Source of the DNA: CAZSTA01 sp964609495 [NCBI: uncultured bacterium]
GTDB lineage: Bacteria > CAZSTA01
Length of the DNA: 14,971 nt
Assembly: GCA_964609495.1 (NCBI GenBank)
Contig: CAZSTA010000081.1
Span: 1 to 14,971 of the forward strand
Reading direction: 5' to 3'
Part shown: one piece after another, positions 1 through 6,297 of the stretch
Layout of the letters: each line of letters begins with the position of its first letter
Position numbering within the stretch: position 1 is the first letter of the stretch
The notes under the pieces: generated by a model
Databases searched by the model: none
What the model was told of the DNA's origin: nothing
The model's input: only the letters and a program-made list of their open reading frames with translations
Program-made: the position numbers and the translations under genes

Positions 1-59
1 AGCACAACGAGGCTTAATGCTAGAGCTAGTACCAAAGCAACTCTTTTGAATCTTAGCAT
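1..59 (-). CDS. N-terminus of an exported protein, probably an ABC transporter solute-binding protein (partial)
   Basis: Only the first 19 codons are visible; the gene continues beyond the window start. The translation MLRFKRVALVLALALSLVV is a typical signal peptide: a short basic n-region (R3, K5, R6) followed by an uninterrupted hydrophobic stretch. No cleavage site or lipobox is reached. An in-frame TAG lies 12 nt upstream of the ATG, so this start is the only possible one before that stop. The gene lies downstream of and collinear with two CUT1 sugar permeases, the usual company of a periplasmic or lipoprotein sugar-binding protein, and no binding protein is seen elsewhere in the window. 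That identity is inferred from context; the visible residues show only export. Its SD site is unusually far upstream (see 60-103). Confidence 0.55.
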   Translation of the reverse strand, partial: MLRFKRVALVLALALSLVV

Positions 60-103
60 CTTTATATCTGGCTATCTAATATCGCCAGATTTCCCACCTC
101 CTT
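60..103 (-). promoter_or_regulatory. Distant ribosome binding site with a spacing hairpin
   Basis: On the minus strand AAGGAGGTG (95-103) is a full match to the 16S anti-SD, but it lies 35 nt before the ATG at 59. Between them, ATCTGGC and GCCAGAT (66-72 and 84-90) form a perfect 7-bp inverted repeat with an 11-nt loop. If it folds, only 4 + 6 unpaired bases remain between SD and ATG, a normal spacing. No other in-frame start is available closer to the SD because a TAG intervenes. The geometry is seen directly; that the hairpin serves initiation is inference. Confidence 0.5.
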
Positions 104-289
104 GATTTTAATGGATAGTTTTAAGTTTACAATCTGAGCTAATCTAAACTATATTTTTGAGCTTTATCACCTCCCCCTTGTTTAGAATCTAAGTTTGACG
201 ATCGGCAGAATTTCCCAGGATCAGAGAATCTACATCGAAGCCACTTTAATTTGCCGATCTTGAGAATATCTGATCTCCCCAACTAACCG
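104..289 (-). other. Leader/intergenic region with a second orphan SD-like site
   Basis: No intact gene lies between the antitoxin stop and the exported-protein start. On the minus strand AAGGGGGAGGTGAT (166-179) is another excellent SD match, but no ATG/GTG/TTG follows at normal distance: the first downstream codons are lysine-, glutamine- and tyrosine-like and run into TAG. It could be the relic of a lost gene start. A possible promoter (TTGTAA, 16-nt gap, TAAAAT) just before the distal SD was considered but would start transcription inside the SD. The region also holds the interleaved inverted repeats at 200-275 and a possible toxin remnant at 246-293. Confidence 0.35.
200..275 (-). repeat. 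Two interleaved perfect inverted repeats (pseudoknot-capable)
   Basis: GATCGGCA at 200-207 is the exact reverse complement of TGCCGATC at 252-259. GATCAGA at 219-225 is the exact reverse complement of TCTGATC at 269-275. The pairs interleave (arm 1, arm 2, arm 1', arm 2'), which is the topology of an H-type pseudoknot with stems of 8 and 7 bp. On the minus-strand transcript this would sit in the leader of the exported protein gene. No known RNA family is recognised, and chance or the relic of a small mobile element are alternatives. Confidence 0.35.
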
Positions 290-293
290 TCAC
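246..293 (-). pseudogene. Possible remnant of a PemK/MazF-like toxin gene
   Basis: A GTG overlapping the antitoxin stop (GTGA overlap, GTG at 291-293) opens a frame reading VTVSWGDQIFSRSAN before TAA. The start V-x-V-S-x-G-D-x-x resembles the first strand of PemK/MazF toxins, and overlap by 4 nt is the standard arrangement of an antitoxin-toxin pair. A second short frame just downstream contains 'RFSDPGK', reminiscent of the next toxin segment, so a frameshifted and truncated toxin is conceivable. The match is short, and it may instead be meaningless sequence that happens to follow the antitoxin. Confidence 0.25.
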
Positions 294-520
294 CACTTTA
301 TCTTTCCACGCGCCAAGCGATCCTCGTAGTCCTCTAGATTCCTCAAATAATCAGCGAAATCTGACTCCATTGTTTCAAATGATTCGATAAATTGCGTTAA
401 CAATTGCCAGTGGACATTGTTGCGTCTAATCTGCAAAAAATCGATGAAGTCACAAACCTCCTGAACAAGCGGTTCATCCAACTGTTGAATTTTAGCGATC
501 GCCCTTTCGTAAACTGTCAC
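290..520 (-). CDS. DUF2281-type antitoxin-like protein, cyanobacterium-like
   Basis: A 76-residue acidic helical protein. Features include an N-terminal Y-E-x-x-x-x-K-I-Q-Q-L segment, then EPLVQEVCDFIDFLQ, a central WQLLTQF, and the C-terminal ending DYEDRLARGKIKW. This pattern (helix with P-x-x-x-x-x-E-V-x-D-F-I-x-F-L and terminal R-G-x-I-x-W) is known to me from small cyanobacterial DUF2281/antitoxin-like proteins; antitoxin function is by family resemblance only. I chose the GTG at 518-520 because GGAGA lies 6 nt before it. An in-frame ATG at 541 lacks an SD and would add seven residues. No intact toxin gene flanks it, so it is an orphan or half-decayed pair. The gene contains the octamer GCGATCGC (495-502). 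It sits between a permease gene and its likely binding-protein gene, suggesting insertion into a transporter locus. Confidence 0.6.
   Translation of the reverse strand: MTVYERAIAKIQQLDEPLVQEVCDFIDFLQIRRNNVHWQLLTQFIESFETMESDFADYLRNLEDYEDRLARGKIKW
495..502. repeat. HIP1 palindrome GCGATCGC
   Basis: The octamer GCGATCGC inside the antitoxin gene is the highly iterated palindrome characteristic of many cyanobacterial genomes. I saw no other copy in this window. One copy can occur by chance in 15 kb, so it only supports, and does not prove, a cyanobacterial source for this gene. Confidence 0.5.
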
Positions 521-562
521 AGCTATTCTCCAAAACAGCATACTAGAAAGAAGAGAATGGCT

Positions 563-608
563 GATAATAATAGTTCAAATCTCTCCCGCAGATCCAACAC
601 TTATTATC
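563..608 (-). terminator. Imperfect hairpin after the permease operon
   Basis: Ten bases after the MalG-like stop the minus-strand transcript can fold as GATAATAA / GTT / ATCT, paired with AGAT / AAC / TTATTATC, across two small internal loops and a 7-nt GCGGGAG loop. This gives 15 pairs in all. It is followed by a pyrimidine-rich but not U-pure tract. It may be a weak terminator or an mRNA-stabilising stem that separates permease expression from downstream genes. Confidence 0.35.
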
Positions 609-618
609 GTTTTAACTG

Positions 619-1497
619 TTATTCCTTTAATCCAGTTAGGGTTATCCCTTGGATAAAATATCTCTGACCGAAGAAGTAAGCTATCATCACTGGAATAATA
701 GCGATGGCGGAAGAAGCCATCATAAGAGTCCACTTATTGTAATATAATCCTCTTGCCGCTGATACTAACAGGGGAACAGTGAACTTCTCCAACGTATCGA
801 GATATATCAAGGGAGTTAGGAAGTCATTCCAAGATCCCATAAAGGTGAAGATACCCAGAGTGGCAAGAGCTGGGATGGAGAGAGGTAGCATTATATTCCA
901 ATATATGCGGAAAGAGCTACATCCATCGATCCTGGCGGCATCTAGCAAGTCATCCGGGATAGCTAGGAAGAACTGGCGAAGCAAGAACACCCCAAAAGGG
1001 TTACGTAAGACCCAAGGGACTATGAGAGGCCAATGAGTATCGATCCAGCCTATCCTCTTAAAGAAGATGAACATCGGGATCAAGGTTATCTGCCCAGGGA
1101 TCATCATCGTAGCTAAGAGTCCGATGAATATCTTATCTCGACCGAAGAAATGCATCTTCGCAAAAGCATAAGCCGCCAGCGAGGAAGTAAAAATGGTCCC
1201 GATAACTACCAAAGAGGTTATCTTAAGGCTATTCAAATATCCTAATCCAAAGGGGATCAGAGTCCAAGCATCCTTATAGCCTTGCCAGCTTACAGGGTTG
1301 GGAATCCATTGAGGAGGATAGATAAAGACTTTCCCTTCCAGCTTAAAGGAGGTAGAGATCATCCAAATGAAAGGGATAAGCATTATTATTCCTCCAATGA
1401 TCAGAAGGAGATGGATTATAATTTCCCATATCGTTCTTTTAGCCTTTAGACCAGGGGTTACTTTCTTTTTAGCTCCAATAGTATTTGTGGCTGACAT
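619..1497 (-). CDS. Carbohydrate ABC transporter permease, MalG/CUT1 family
   Basis: A 292-residue inner-membrane permease, one half of the channel of a CUT1 sugar importer. Six hydrophobic segments are evident, the first near residues 25-48. The cytoplasmic EAA loop that docks the ATPase is at 184-205 (LDAARIDGCSSFRIYWNIML, then P), with the invariant G at 192. The C-terminus, FIQGITLTGLKE, is the usual MalG-type ending (FxQGxxxGxxK). Length is normal for the family. The start ATG has GGAGGGT in the tail of the preceding permease gene, whose stop is only 4 nt away, so the two are translationally coupled. The substrate cannot be read from the permease; sugars, polyols or glycerol phosphate (UgpE-like) are all possible. 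The ATPase subunit is not in the window and may be shared. Confidence 0.93.
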   Translation of the reverse strand: MSATNTIGAKKKVTPGLKAKRTIWEIIIHLLLIIGGIIMLIPFIWMISTSFKLEGKVFIYPPQWIPNPVSWQGYKDAWTLIPFGLGYLNSLKITSLVVIGTIFTSSLAAYAFAKMHFFGRDKIFIGLLATMMIPGQITLIPMFIFFKRIGWIDTHWPLIVPWVLRNPFGVFLLRQFFLAIPDDLLDAARIDGCSSFRIYWNIMLPLSIPALATLGIFTFMGSWNDFLTPLIYLDTLEKFTVPLLVSAARGLYYNKWTLMMASSAIAIIPVMIAYFFGQRYFIQGITLTGLKE

Positions 1498-1501
1498 TGT
1501 T

Positions 1502-2383
1502 CTACCCTCCGTAATAGTGAACCCAACGCTTGCTATAAGCGAATTGGATCAGAGTAATTATAAAGATGATAGTGAATAGAACCCAAGCCACAGCACTCGC
1601 TTCGCCCATCTTCCAATAGCGGAAGGCAAGGTTATAGATGTGGAGAACCAAGACCATAGTGGCATTTGCTGGTCCTCCACTGGTCATTATGTAGGATTGG
1701 GCGAAGATCTGAAAACTACCTATCATAGACATAATCAGGACAAAAAAGGTGGCGGGAGAGAGCATCGGTAGAGTTATATACCTAAATTGTTTCCAACTAG
1801 TCGCCCCATCTATCCTAGCCGCCTCATAGAGGTGTTGAGGAATACCTTGCAACCCAGCTAGAAAGATGACCATATTATAGCCTAACCCCTTCCATACGCT
1901 CATAAATATGATCGAGGGCATCGCCCACTTGGTGCTAGCCAGCCATTTTGGCCCCTTTATCCCGAATTTGAGAAGGATATTGTTGATTACCCCAAAATCG
2001 GGGTTATACAACCAAGCCCAAACTAAGGCTACCGCAACCATAGGGGTTACAACTGGTAGGAAATAGATACTTCGATACCAAGTTAATCCTCTCATCTTTC
2101 GGTTCAAAGCTAAAGCTAATCCTAAGGAAAGCACTATCCCCAAGGGAATACTTGCGAAGGCGAAATAAGCTGTATTAAAAAGAGCTTTCTTGAATATGGG
2201 ATGGTTAAGTTGAACTTCATAGTTTTTAAGTCCTACCCACTTAAGGGGAGCGACTAGATTCCACTCGCTAAAGCTTAGCAAGAAGGCGAATATAACTGGG
2301 CCAATGGTAAAGAGGAGCACTCCTAGAAGTTGAGGTGAGATGAACAGATAAGCCATTAAATTTTCTCTTCTTCGTCTTTTCAC
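1502..2383 (-). CDS. Carbohydrate ABC transporter permease, MalF/UgpA (CUT1) family
   Basis: A 293-residue partner permease. It has a basic N-terminal tail (KRRRR) followed by membrane segment 1 (about 12-38), a periplasmic loop with the family phrase WVGLKNYE at 49-56, further hydrophobic segments, and the EAA loop YEAARIDGATSWKQFRYITL (P) at 186-206 with the conserved Gly. The C-terminus ends in YYGG. I chose the GTG at 2381-2383: GAGAGGGG lies 9 nt before it. The upstream in-frame ATG at 2429-2431 coincides with the predicted transcription start of the 2435-2463 promoter and has no SD, so a start there would be leaderless. The protein is expected to heterodimerise with the MalG-like permease immediately downstream. 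Confidence 0.9.
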   Translation of the reverse strand: MKRRRRENLMAYLFISPQLLGVLLFTIGPVIFAFLLSFSEWNLVAPLKWVGLKNYEVQLNHPIFKKALFNTAYFAFASIPLGIVLSLGLALALNRKMRGLTWYRSIYFLPVVTPMVAVALVWAWLYNPDFGVINNILLKFGIKGPKWLASTKWAMPSIIFMSVWKGLGYNMVIFLAGLQGIPQHLYEAARIDGATSWKQFRYITLPMLSPATFFVLIMSMIGSFQIFAQSYIMTSGGPANATMVLVLHIYNLAFRYWKMGEASAVAWVLFTIIFIITLIQFAYSKRWVHYYGG

Positions 2384-2434
2384 TCGGTATTTCCCCTCTC
2401 GTAATCTGTTGAGTATAATCCAATAACGCATTTT

Positions 2435-2463
2435 AGTATAGCATAAAATAATTTTATTGTCAA
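2435..2463 (-). promoter_or_regulatory. Near-consensus sigma70 promoter for the permease operon
   Basis: On the minus strand TTGACA (2458-2463), a 17-nt spacer, and TATACT (2435-2440) preceded by TG at the extended -10 position. Predicted transcription start is around 2428, leaving a leader of about 45 nt before the GTG at 2383. Confidence 0.8.
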
Positions 2464-2589
2464 TAGACCTCCTCGATTTTATTTTAGGGAAATATTCTTA
2501 TAATAGCGGATATCTTGGGATCAACCTATTGAGCGTAAGTATCTGGAACTCGATTTCATAATAACTACTCCAAAAATTCTTCAAAAGTA

Positions 2590-2618
2590 TTGACATAATG
2601 CAAATAATTTCGTATTAT
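2590..2618 (+). promoter_or_regulatory. Near-consensus sigma70 promoter for the aminotransferase operon
   Basis: TTGACA (2590-2595), 17-nt spacer, TATTAT (2613-2618). Predicted start is near 2625, about 44 nt before the GTG start. It is divergent from the permease promoter, with about 125 bp between the two -35 boxes, enough for shared regulator sites. An 8-nt direct repeat CTCGATTT (2472-2479 and 2549-2556) lies between them. Confidence 0.75.
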
Positions 2619-2668
2619 TACTTATAGATTTATTAATGAATTCCTGCAATTATTAGGAGGGTGATGAT

Positions 2669-3985
2669 GTGATCGAGATTAAGACGAGGCTTCCAGGCCC
2701 CAAGGCTAGGGAATATTTGGATGATGCCGAGAAATACGAACCGAACTCTATGAGCGATCAGGTGCCTATCGTTTGGAAAAAGGCGACTGGAGTATGGATC
2801 GAGGATGTCGATGGGAATACCTTTCTCGACTTCACCTCGGGGGTGCTAGTGACTAATGTAGGACATTCCCACCCCAAGCTGGTGGAGGAGATGAGGGATC
2901 AGGCCGATAAGGTTATCAACTGCTATGATTTTGTTAATGAGTATCGCCCTAAGCTAGCTAAGAAGCTGGTCAAGATAACTCCGCCTAATCTGGATAAGGC
3001 TTTTATACTAACTACTGGTTCAGAGGTGACGGAGGCGGCTATCAAGTTAGCGAGGAAATACACCGGAAGATATGAGATAATCGCCTTTCAGGGAGCTTTT
3101 CACGGAAGAACTTATGGGGCTTTGAGCATGGGGGGGAAGCGAAGCGGGGCAGGAACAAGGGGATTTGGTCCCTTCCTACCAGGGATCGTTCTAGCTCCTT
3201 TTGCGTTCTGTTATCGCTGTGTATTCGACAAGACTTATCCCGAATGCGATTGTTACTGCGCGGATTATCTCGATTGGCTCGTGGAGACGGAGACGGAGAA
3301 TAATATCGCCGCAGTTATCACTGAGACCTATCAGGGAGGGGCAGGCTCCATAATTCCACCTCTTAAGTGGTATAAAAAGCTAGAGGCATGGTGCAAGGAA
3401 AAGGATATCCTGCTTATTATAGATGAGGTTCAAGCCTCCTTCGGACGAACTGGCAAGATGTTCTGCTTCGAGCATTACGGGATCACCCCGAATCTCCTCT
3501 GCTTAGGCAAGGGGATATCAAGCACTGTTCCCCTCTCCGCCTTAGTGGGAGAATCAAGGATAATGGATGTATTAAGCCCCGGCACGATGTCTAGCACTCA
3601 TGGGGGAAATGCCTTATGTTCTCGAATGGCTCTGAAGAATATCGAGATCATCGAGGAGGAGAATCTTGTCGAGAACGCCGCAAAGCTCGGAGATTATATG
3701 ATGACGAGGTTCAAGAAGATGGAGAAGGAGATAGAATGTCTAGGAGAAGCGAGAGGGATGGGATTAGCTATTGGATTGGAGATAGTCAAGAGCAAGAGGA
3801 CGAAAGAGCCTGATCCAGAGAGAGCCAAGGAGATAGTTCAAAGGTGCTATGAAAGAGGGTTATTGCTCATAGCTCCGATCGGTCTCTATGGAAATGTCCT
3901 GCGTATCTCTCCTCCGCTCGTTATTACGGAGGAAGAAGCCAAATTAGGATTGGATATATTGGAGGAGGTGCTGACAATTGTTTAA
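2669..3985 (+). CDS. PLP-dependent class III aminotransferase (GABA/omega-aminotransferase-like)
   Basis: A 438-residue fold-type I PLP enzyme that should move an amino group from a terminal amine or amino acid to a 2-oxo acid in the cytoplasm. Visible signature: TTGSEVTEAAIKLAR (115-129, PLP phosphate site), AFHGRTYGALS (143-153), IIDEVQASFGRTG (250-262, with D252 contacting the PLP ring), and the Schiff-base lysine K281 in LGKGISS. A Cys cluster C181-x2-C184, C193-x-C195-x-C197 lies in the segment where a subfamily of archaeal and bacterial class III enzymes carries C-x2-C...C...C. The start is GTG, preceded by AGGAGG at 8 nt; the nearby ATG at 2664 runs at once into TGA. It is the first gene of the operon and overlaps the next by 8 nt. 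The exact substrate (GABA, other omega-amine, amino sugar or polyol) is not determinable. Confidence 0.9.
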   Translation: MIEIKTRLPGPKAREYLDDAEKYEPNSMSDQVPIVWKKATGVWIEDVDGNTFLDFTSGVLVTNVGHSHPKLVEEMRDQADKVINCYDFVNEYRPKLAKKLVKITPPNLDKAFILTTGSEVTEAAIKLARKYTGRYEIIAFQGAFHGRTYGALSMGGKRSGAGTRGFGPFLPGIVLAPFAFCYRCVFDKTYPECDCYCADYLDWLVETETENNIAAVITETYQGGAGSIIPPLKWYKKLEAWCKEKDILLIIDEVQASFGRTGKMFCFEHYGITPNLLCLGKGISSTVPLSALVGESRIMDVLSPGTMSSTHGGNALCSRMALKNIEIIEEENLVENAAKLGDYMMTRFKKMEKEIECLGEARGMGLAIGLEIVKSKRTKEPDPERAKEIVQRCYERGLLLIAPIGLYGNVLRISPPLVITEEEAKLGLDILEEVLTIV

Positions 3986-4853
3986 ATTAGCAGTTATAAA
4001 TGATGAGATATCTCAAGAACTCGATATAGCGATAGCTCTAGCTCAGGAGTTCTATTTCGATGGACTCGAACTGCGCTCCCTGTGGGATAAAGGGCTCCCT
4101 CAGTTAAGCGATGATGATATCGAGGAGATAAGGGATATGATGGATGACTCTGGCTTAGAGGTGGCTTGTCTAGCCTCTCCATTCTTCAAGAGCCATATAG
4201 ATAGTGAGAAAGAATATAAGCAACACCTCGATATCCTGAGGAGATGCATTGATATCGCTCATAAGCTTGACACTAATTTGATAAGAGGATTCGGTTTCTG
4301 GAGGGAAGGAGCGGAGGGCTACAAGATAGACGATATCTTAGCCAGGTATAAAGAGCCTAAGAAAATCTTAGAGGGGGAGGGTGTTTATCTGGTTATAGAG
4401 AACGAGCACGACACCCTTTTGTGCAATGCTAAGACCTTGAGGGAATTCTTAGATAGGATAGACAGCCCCAATATCAAAGGTCTCTGGGATCCGGGCAATG
4501 AGATTTTCGATCCTGATGGTATAACCCCTTTCCCTGATGCCTATAATTTGCTCAAGGATCAGATACTACACATTCACCTCAAGAACGCTAAGGAGATAGA
4601 TAGCAAGATGGAGGCTTGTCCCTTAGATGAGGGGAAAGCTGACATAAAGGCTCATCTCAAGGGATTGATCGATGATGGGTATGAGGGGTATGTTTCCTTG
4701 GAGACCCACTATCGCAAGAAAAAGGCTATCTCCTCAGAGCTACTCAAATCCCCCACAGGATCCCAATTCTCCATGGGGGGAGAAGAGGCTACTTATGAAT
4801 CTGCTCAGATTCTAGTGAGTATGTTGGCGGAGTTGACCGAGGAGGAGTTATAA
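3978..4853 (+). CDS. TIM-barrel sugar phosphate isomerase/epimerase family protein (AP endonuclease 2 fold)
   Basis: A 291-residue protein of the xylose isomerase-like TIM-barrel family, cytoplasmic and metal dependent. The expected divalent metal ligands are visible at the ends of the strands: E141 in [11 protein letters not shown]171 in GLWDPGNE, H200 in [10 protein letters not shown], and E242 in GYVSLETHY, plus the early GLELR (29-33). Family members isomerise or epimerise free or phosphorylated sugars and inosose-type polyols (IolE, tagatose epimerase); DNA endonuclease IV is a distant relative, but the sugar-enzyme pattern fits better. The start is TTG inside the end of the aminotransferase gene (8-nt overlap), with GGAGGAGGTG (3961-3970) 7 nt before it, so translation is coupled. 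Specificity is unknown. Confidence 0.82.
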   Translation: MFKLAVINDEISQELDIAIALAQEFYFDGLELRSLWDKGLPQLSDDDIEEIRDMMDDSGLEVACLASPFFKSHIDSEKEYKQHLDILRRCIDIAHKLDTNLIRGFGFWREGAEGYKIDDILARYKEPKKILEGEGVYLVIENEHDTLLCNAKTLREFLDRIDSPNIKGLWDPGNEIFDPDGITPFPDAYNLLKDQILHIHLKNAKEIDSKMEACPLDEGKADIKAHLKGLIDDGYEGYVSLETHYRKKKAISSELLKSPTGSQFSMGGEEATYESAQILVSMLAELTEEEL

Positions 4854-4855
4854 AG

Positions 4856-6253
4856 ATGATTATAGACTTCCATACTCATTCTTTATTTAGCGATGGAGTG
4901 CTTCTGCCCTCCGAGTTAGCTCGGAGGGCAGAGGAGATCGGATATAAAGCTATCGCCATCACCGATCACGTTGATGCCTCTAACTTGGATTTTGTTATAC
5001 CTCGTATTATAAAGGCTTGCGAGGAAGTGAGGCGTAGCAGTTGGGAGATCGTAGCTATTCCGGGCGTGGAGATAACCCATGTTCCTCCAGAGGTGATCCC
5101 GCGCTTGGCGAAAGAGGCTCGCAAGCTGGGAGCGAAAGTGGTTGTTGTTCACGGAGAGACGATAGTTGAGCCAGTATATCCGGGCACAAATCGCTCTGCG
5201 TTAGAAAGCGATATCGATATCCTCGCCCATCCAGGATTGATAACCCCAGAGGAGGTTAAGTTGGCTAGAGATAATTCAATATTCCTTGAGATATCTACTC
5301 GCAAGGGACATTCTTTGACAAATGGTTATGTAGGGCGACTGGCGAGGAAGATTGGAGCCAATTTAATATTAAATACTGACACTCACGAACCAGGAGACCT
5401 CATAACTCTAAAGCATGGCAGGAGAGTTCTCTTAGGAGCGGGATTATTGGGAGAGGAAGTAACCTCGGTATTTGAAAATGCGGAGAGATTTCTCGAACAG
5501 ATCCTTTATCCGCCAGTCTCCATCTATAAGGGAAGGATATTGAATCTCGCTCATAAGGGAGCCAGTAAAGTGGCTCCAGAGAATACCATATCCGCTTTTC
5601 TTAAAGCTCAACAGATGCAAGCCGATGGTATTGAATTGGATGTCATGCTATCTAAGGATGGAGTCGTAGTGGTTAATCATGATTATCAACTAGGTCGCAC
5701 CTCCGATGGGCACGGATTGATCAGAGATATGACCTTGAGGGAGTTAAAGCTACTTGATTTTGGTTCACGGTTCGATCCCGAATTCGCTGGTGAGCGGATT
5801 CCTACTCTACAAGAGGTTATCGATGGCTTAAATAAAGATATGATCATCAATATCGAGATGAAGACCGAATCGGTTGAGACCGAGGGATTGGAGGCGAAGG
5901 TTGTCAAGATTATCCAGGATAATAACTTATATGATCGGGTTATAGTATCCTCCTTCAATCCCTACGCTTTAAAGAGAGTTAAAGATGCGGACAGCGGTAT
6001 TTACATAGCATTTCTCCACAAGGATAGCCCTCCTGCCGCTTTAACTAGAGGTTTGCTCAAACCTGATGCTCTTCATCCTCTTTATACCATAGTCACTCCG
6101 GAGTATATGCGATGGGCTAAAGATGAGGGATATCAAGTTAATGTCTGGACGGTTGATGATCCGGAGGAGATGAGGAGGCTTATAAGTCTAGGAGTGGATA
6201 GCATTATCACTGATACCCCTGATGTGTTACGCGAAATTTTAGAGAACAAGTGA
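4856..6253 (+). CDS. PHP-domain phosphoesterase fused to a glycerophosphodiester phosphodiesterase domain
   Basis: A 465-residue two-domain enzyme. Residues 1 to about 215 are a PHP metallophosphoesterase (histidinol-phosphatase type) with metal-binding motifs H6-x-H8, D37-H38, E72, H99, H125 and D175-x-H177. Residues about 228-465 are a GDPD domain: H233-K-G-A, E242-N-T, E260-x-D262, H275-D, NIEMK (E334), SSFNP and NVWTVDD. Both catalytic sets look complete. GDPD enzymes split glycerophosphodiesters into sn-glycerol 3-phosphate and an alcohol; PHP enzymes remove phosphate from small phosphomonoesters, so one polypeptide could do both steps. No signal peptide, so cytoplasmic. The ATG follows the previous stop by 2 nt with GGAGGAG 8 nt upstream. 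True substrates are unknown. A frameshift artefact is unlikely because the linker is read through smoothly. Confidence 0.88.
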   Translation: MIIDFHTHSLFSDGVLLPSELARRAEEIGYKAIAITDHVDASNLDFVIPRIIKACEEVRRSSWEIVAIPGVEITHVPPEVIPRLAKEARKLGAKVVVVHGETIVEPVYPGTNRSALESDIDILAHPGLITPEEVKLARDNSIFLEISTRKGHSLTNGYVGRLARKIGANLILNTDTHEPGDLITLKHGRRVLLGAGLLGEEVTSVFENAERFLEQILYPPVSIYKGRILNLAHKGASKVAPENTISAFLKAQQMQADGIELDVMLSKDGVVVVNHDYQLGRTSDGHGLIRDMTLRELKLLDFGSRFDPEFAGERIPTLQEVIDGLNKDMIINIEMKTESVETEGLEAKVVKIIQDNNLYDRVIVSSFNPYALKRVKDADSGIYIAFLHKDSPPAALTRGLLKPDALHPLYTIVTPEYMRWAKDEGYQVNVWTVDDPEEMRRLISLGVDSIITDTPDVLREILENK

Positions 6254-6297
6254 ATCGGCAGATTGCGAATATCGCGGTAAATCAAGAGGGGAGGCCT

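Noticed and set aside
404-667. Plus-strand open frame of 87 codons
   Set aside because: Antisense to the antitoxin-like gene and the end of the permease; composition is unlike the window's real proteins.
779-1036. Plus-strand open frame of 85 codons
   Set aside because: Lies antisense inside the MalG-like permease, whose family motifs cover the same bases; no SD and no recognisable protein.
6250-6297. Upstream extension of the DNA glycosylase (GTG at 6250)
   Set aside because: Would place 16 residues before the Met-Pro-Glu start, but the proline must be N-terminal to act as nucleophile; the ATG at 6298 also has its own SD.
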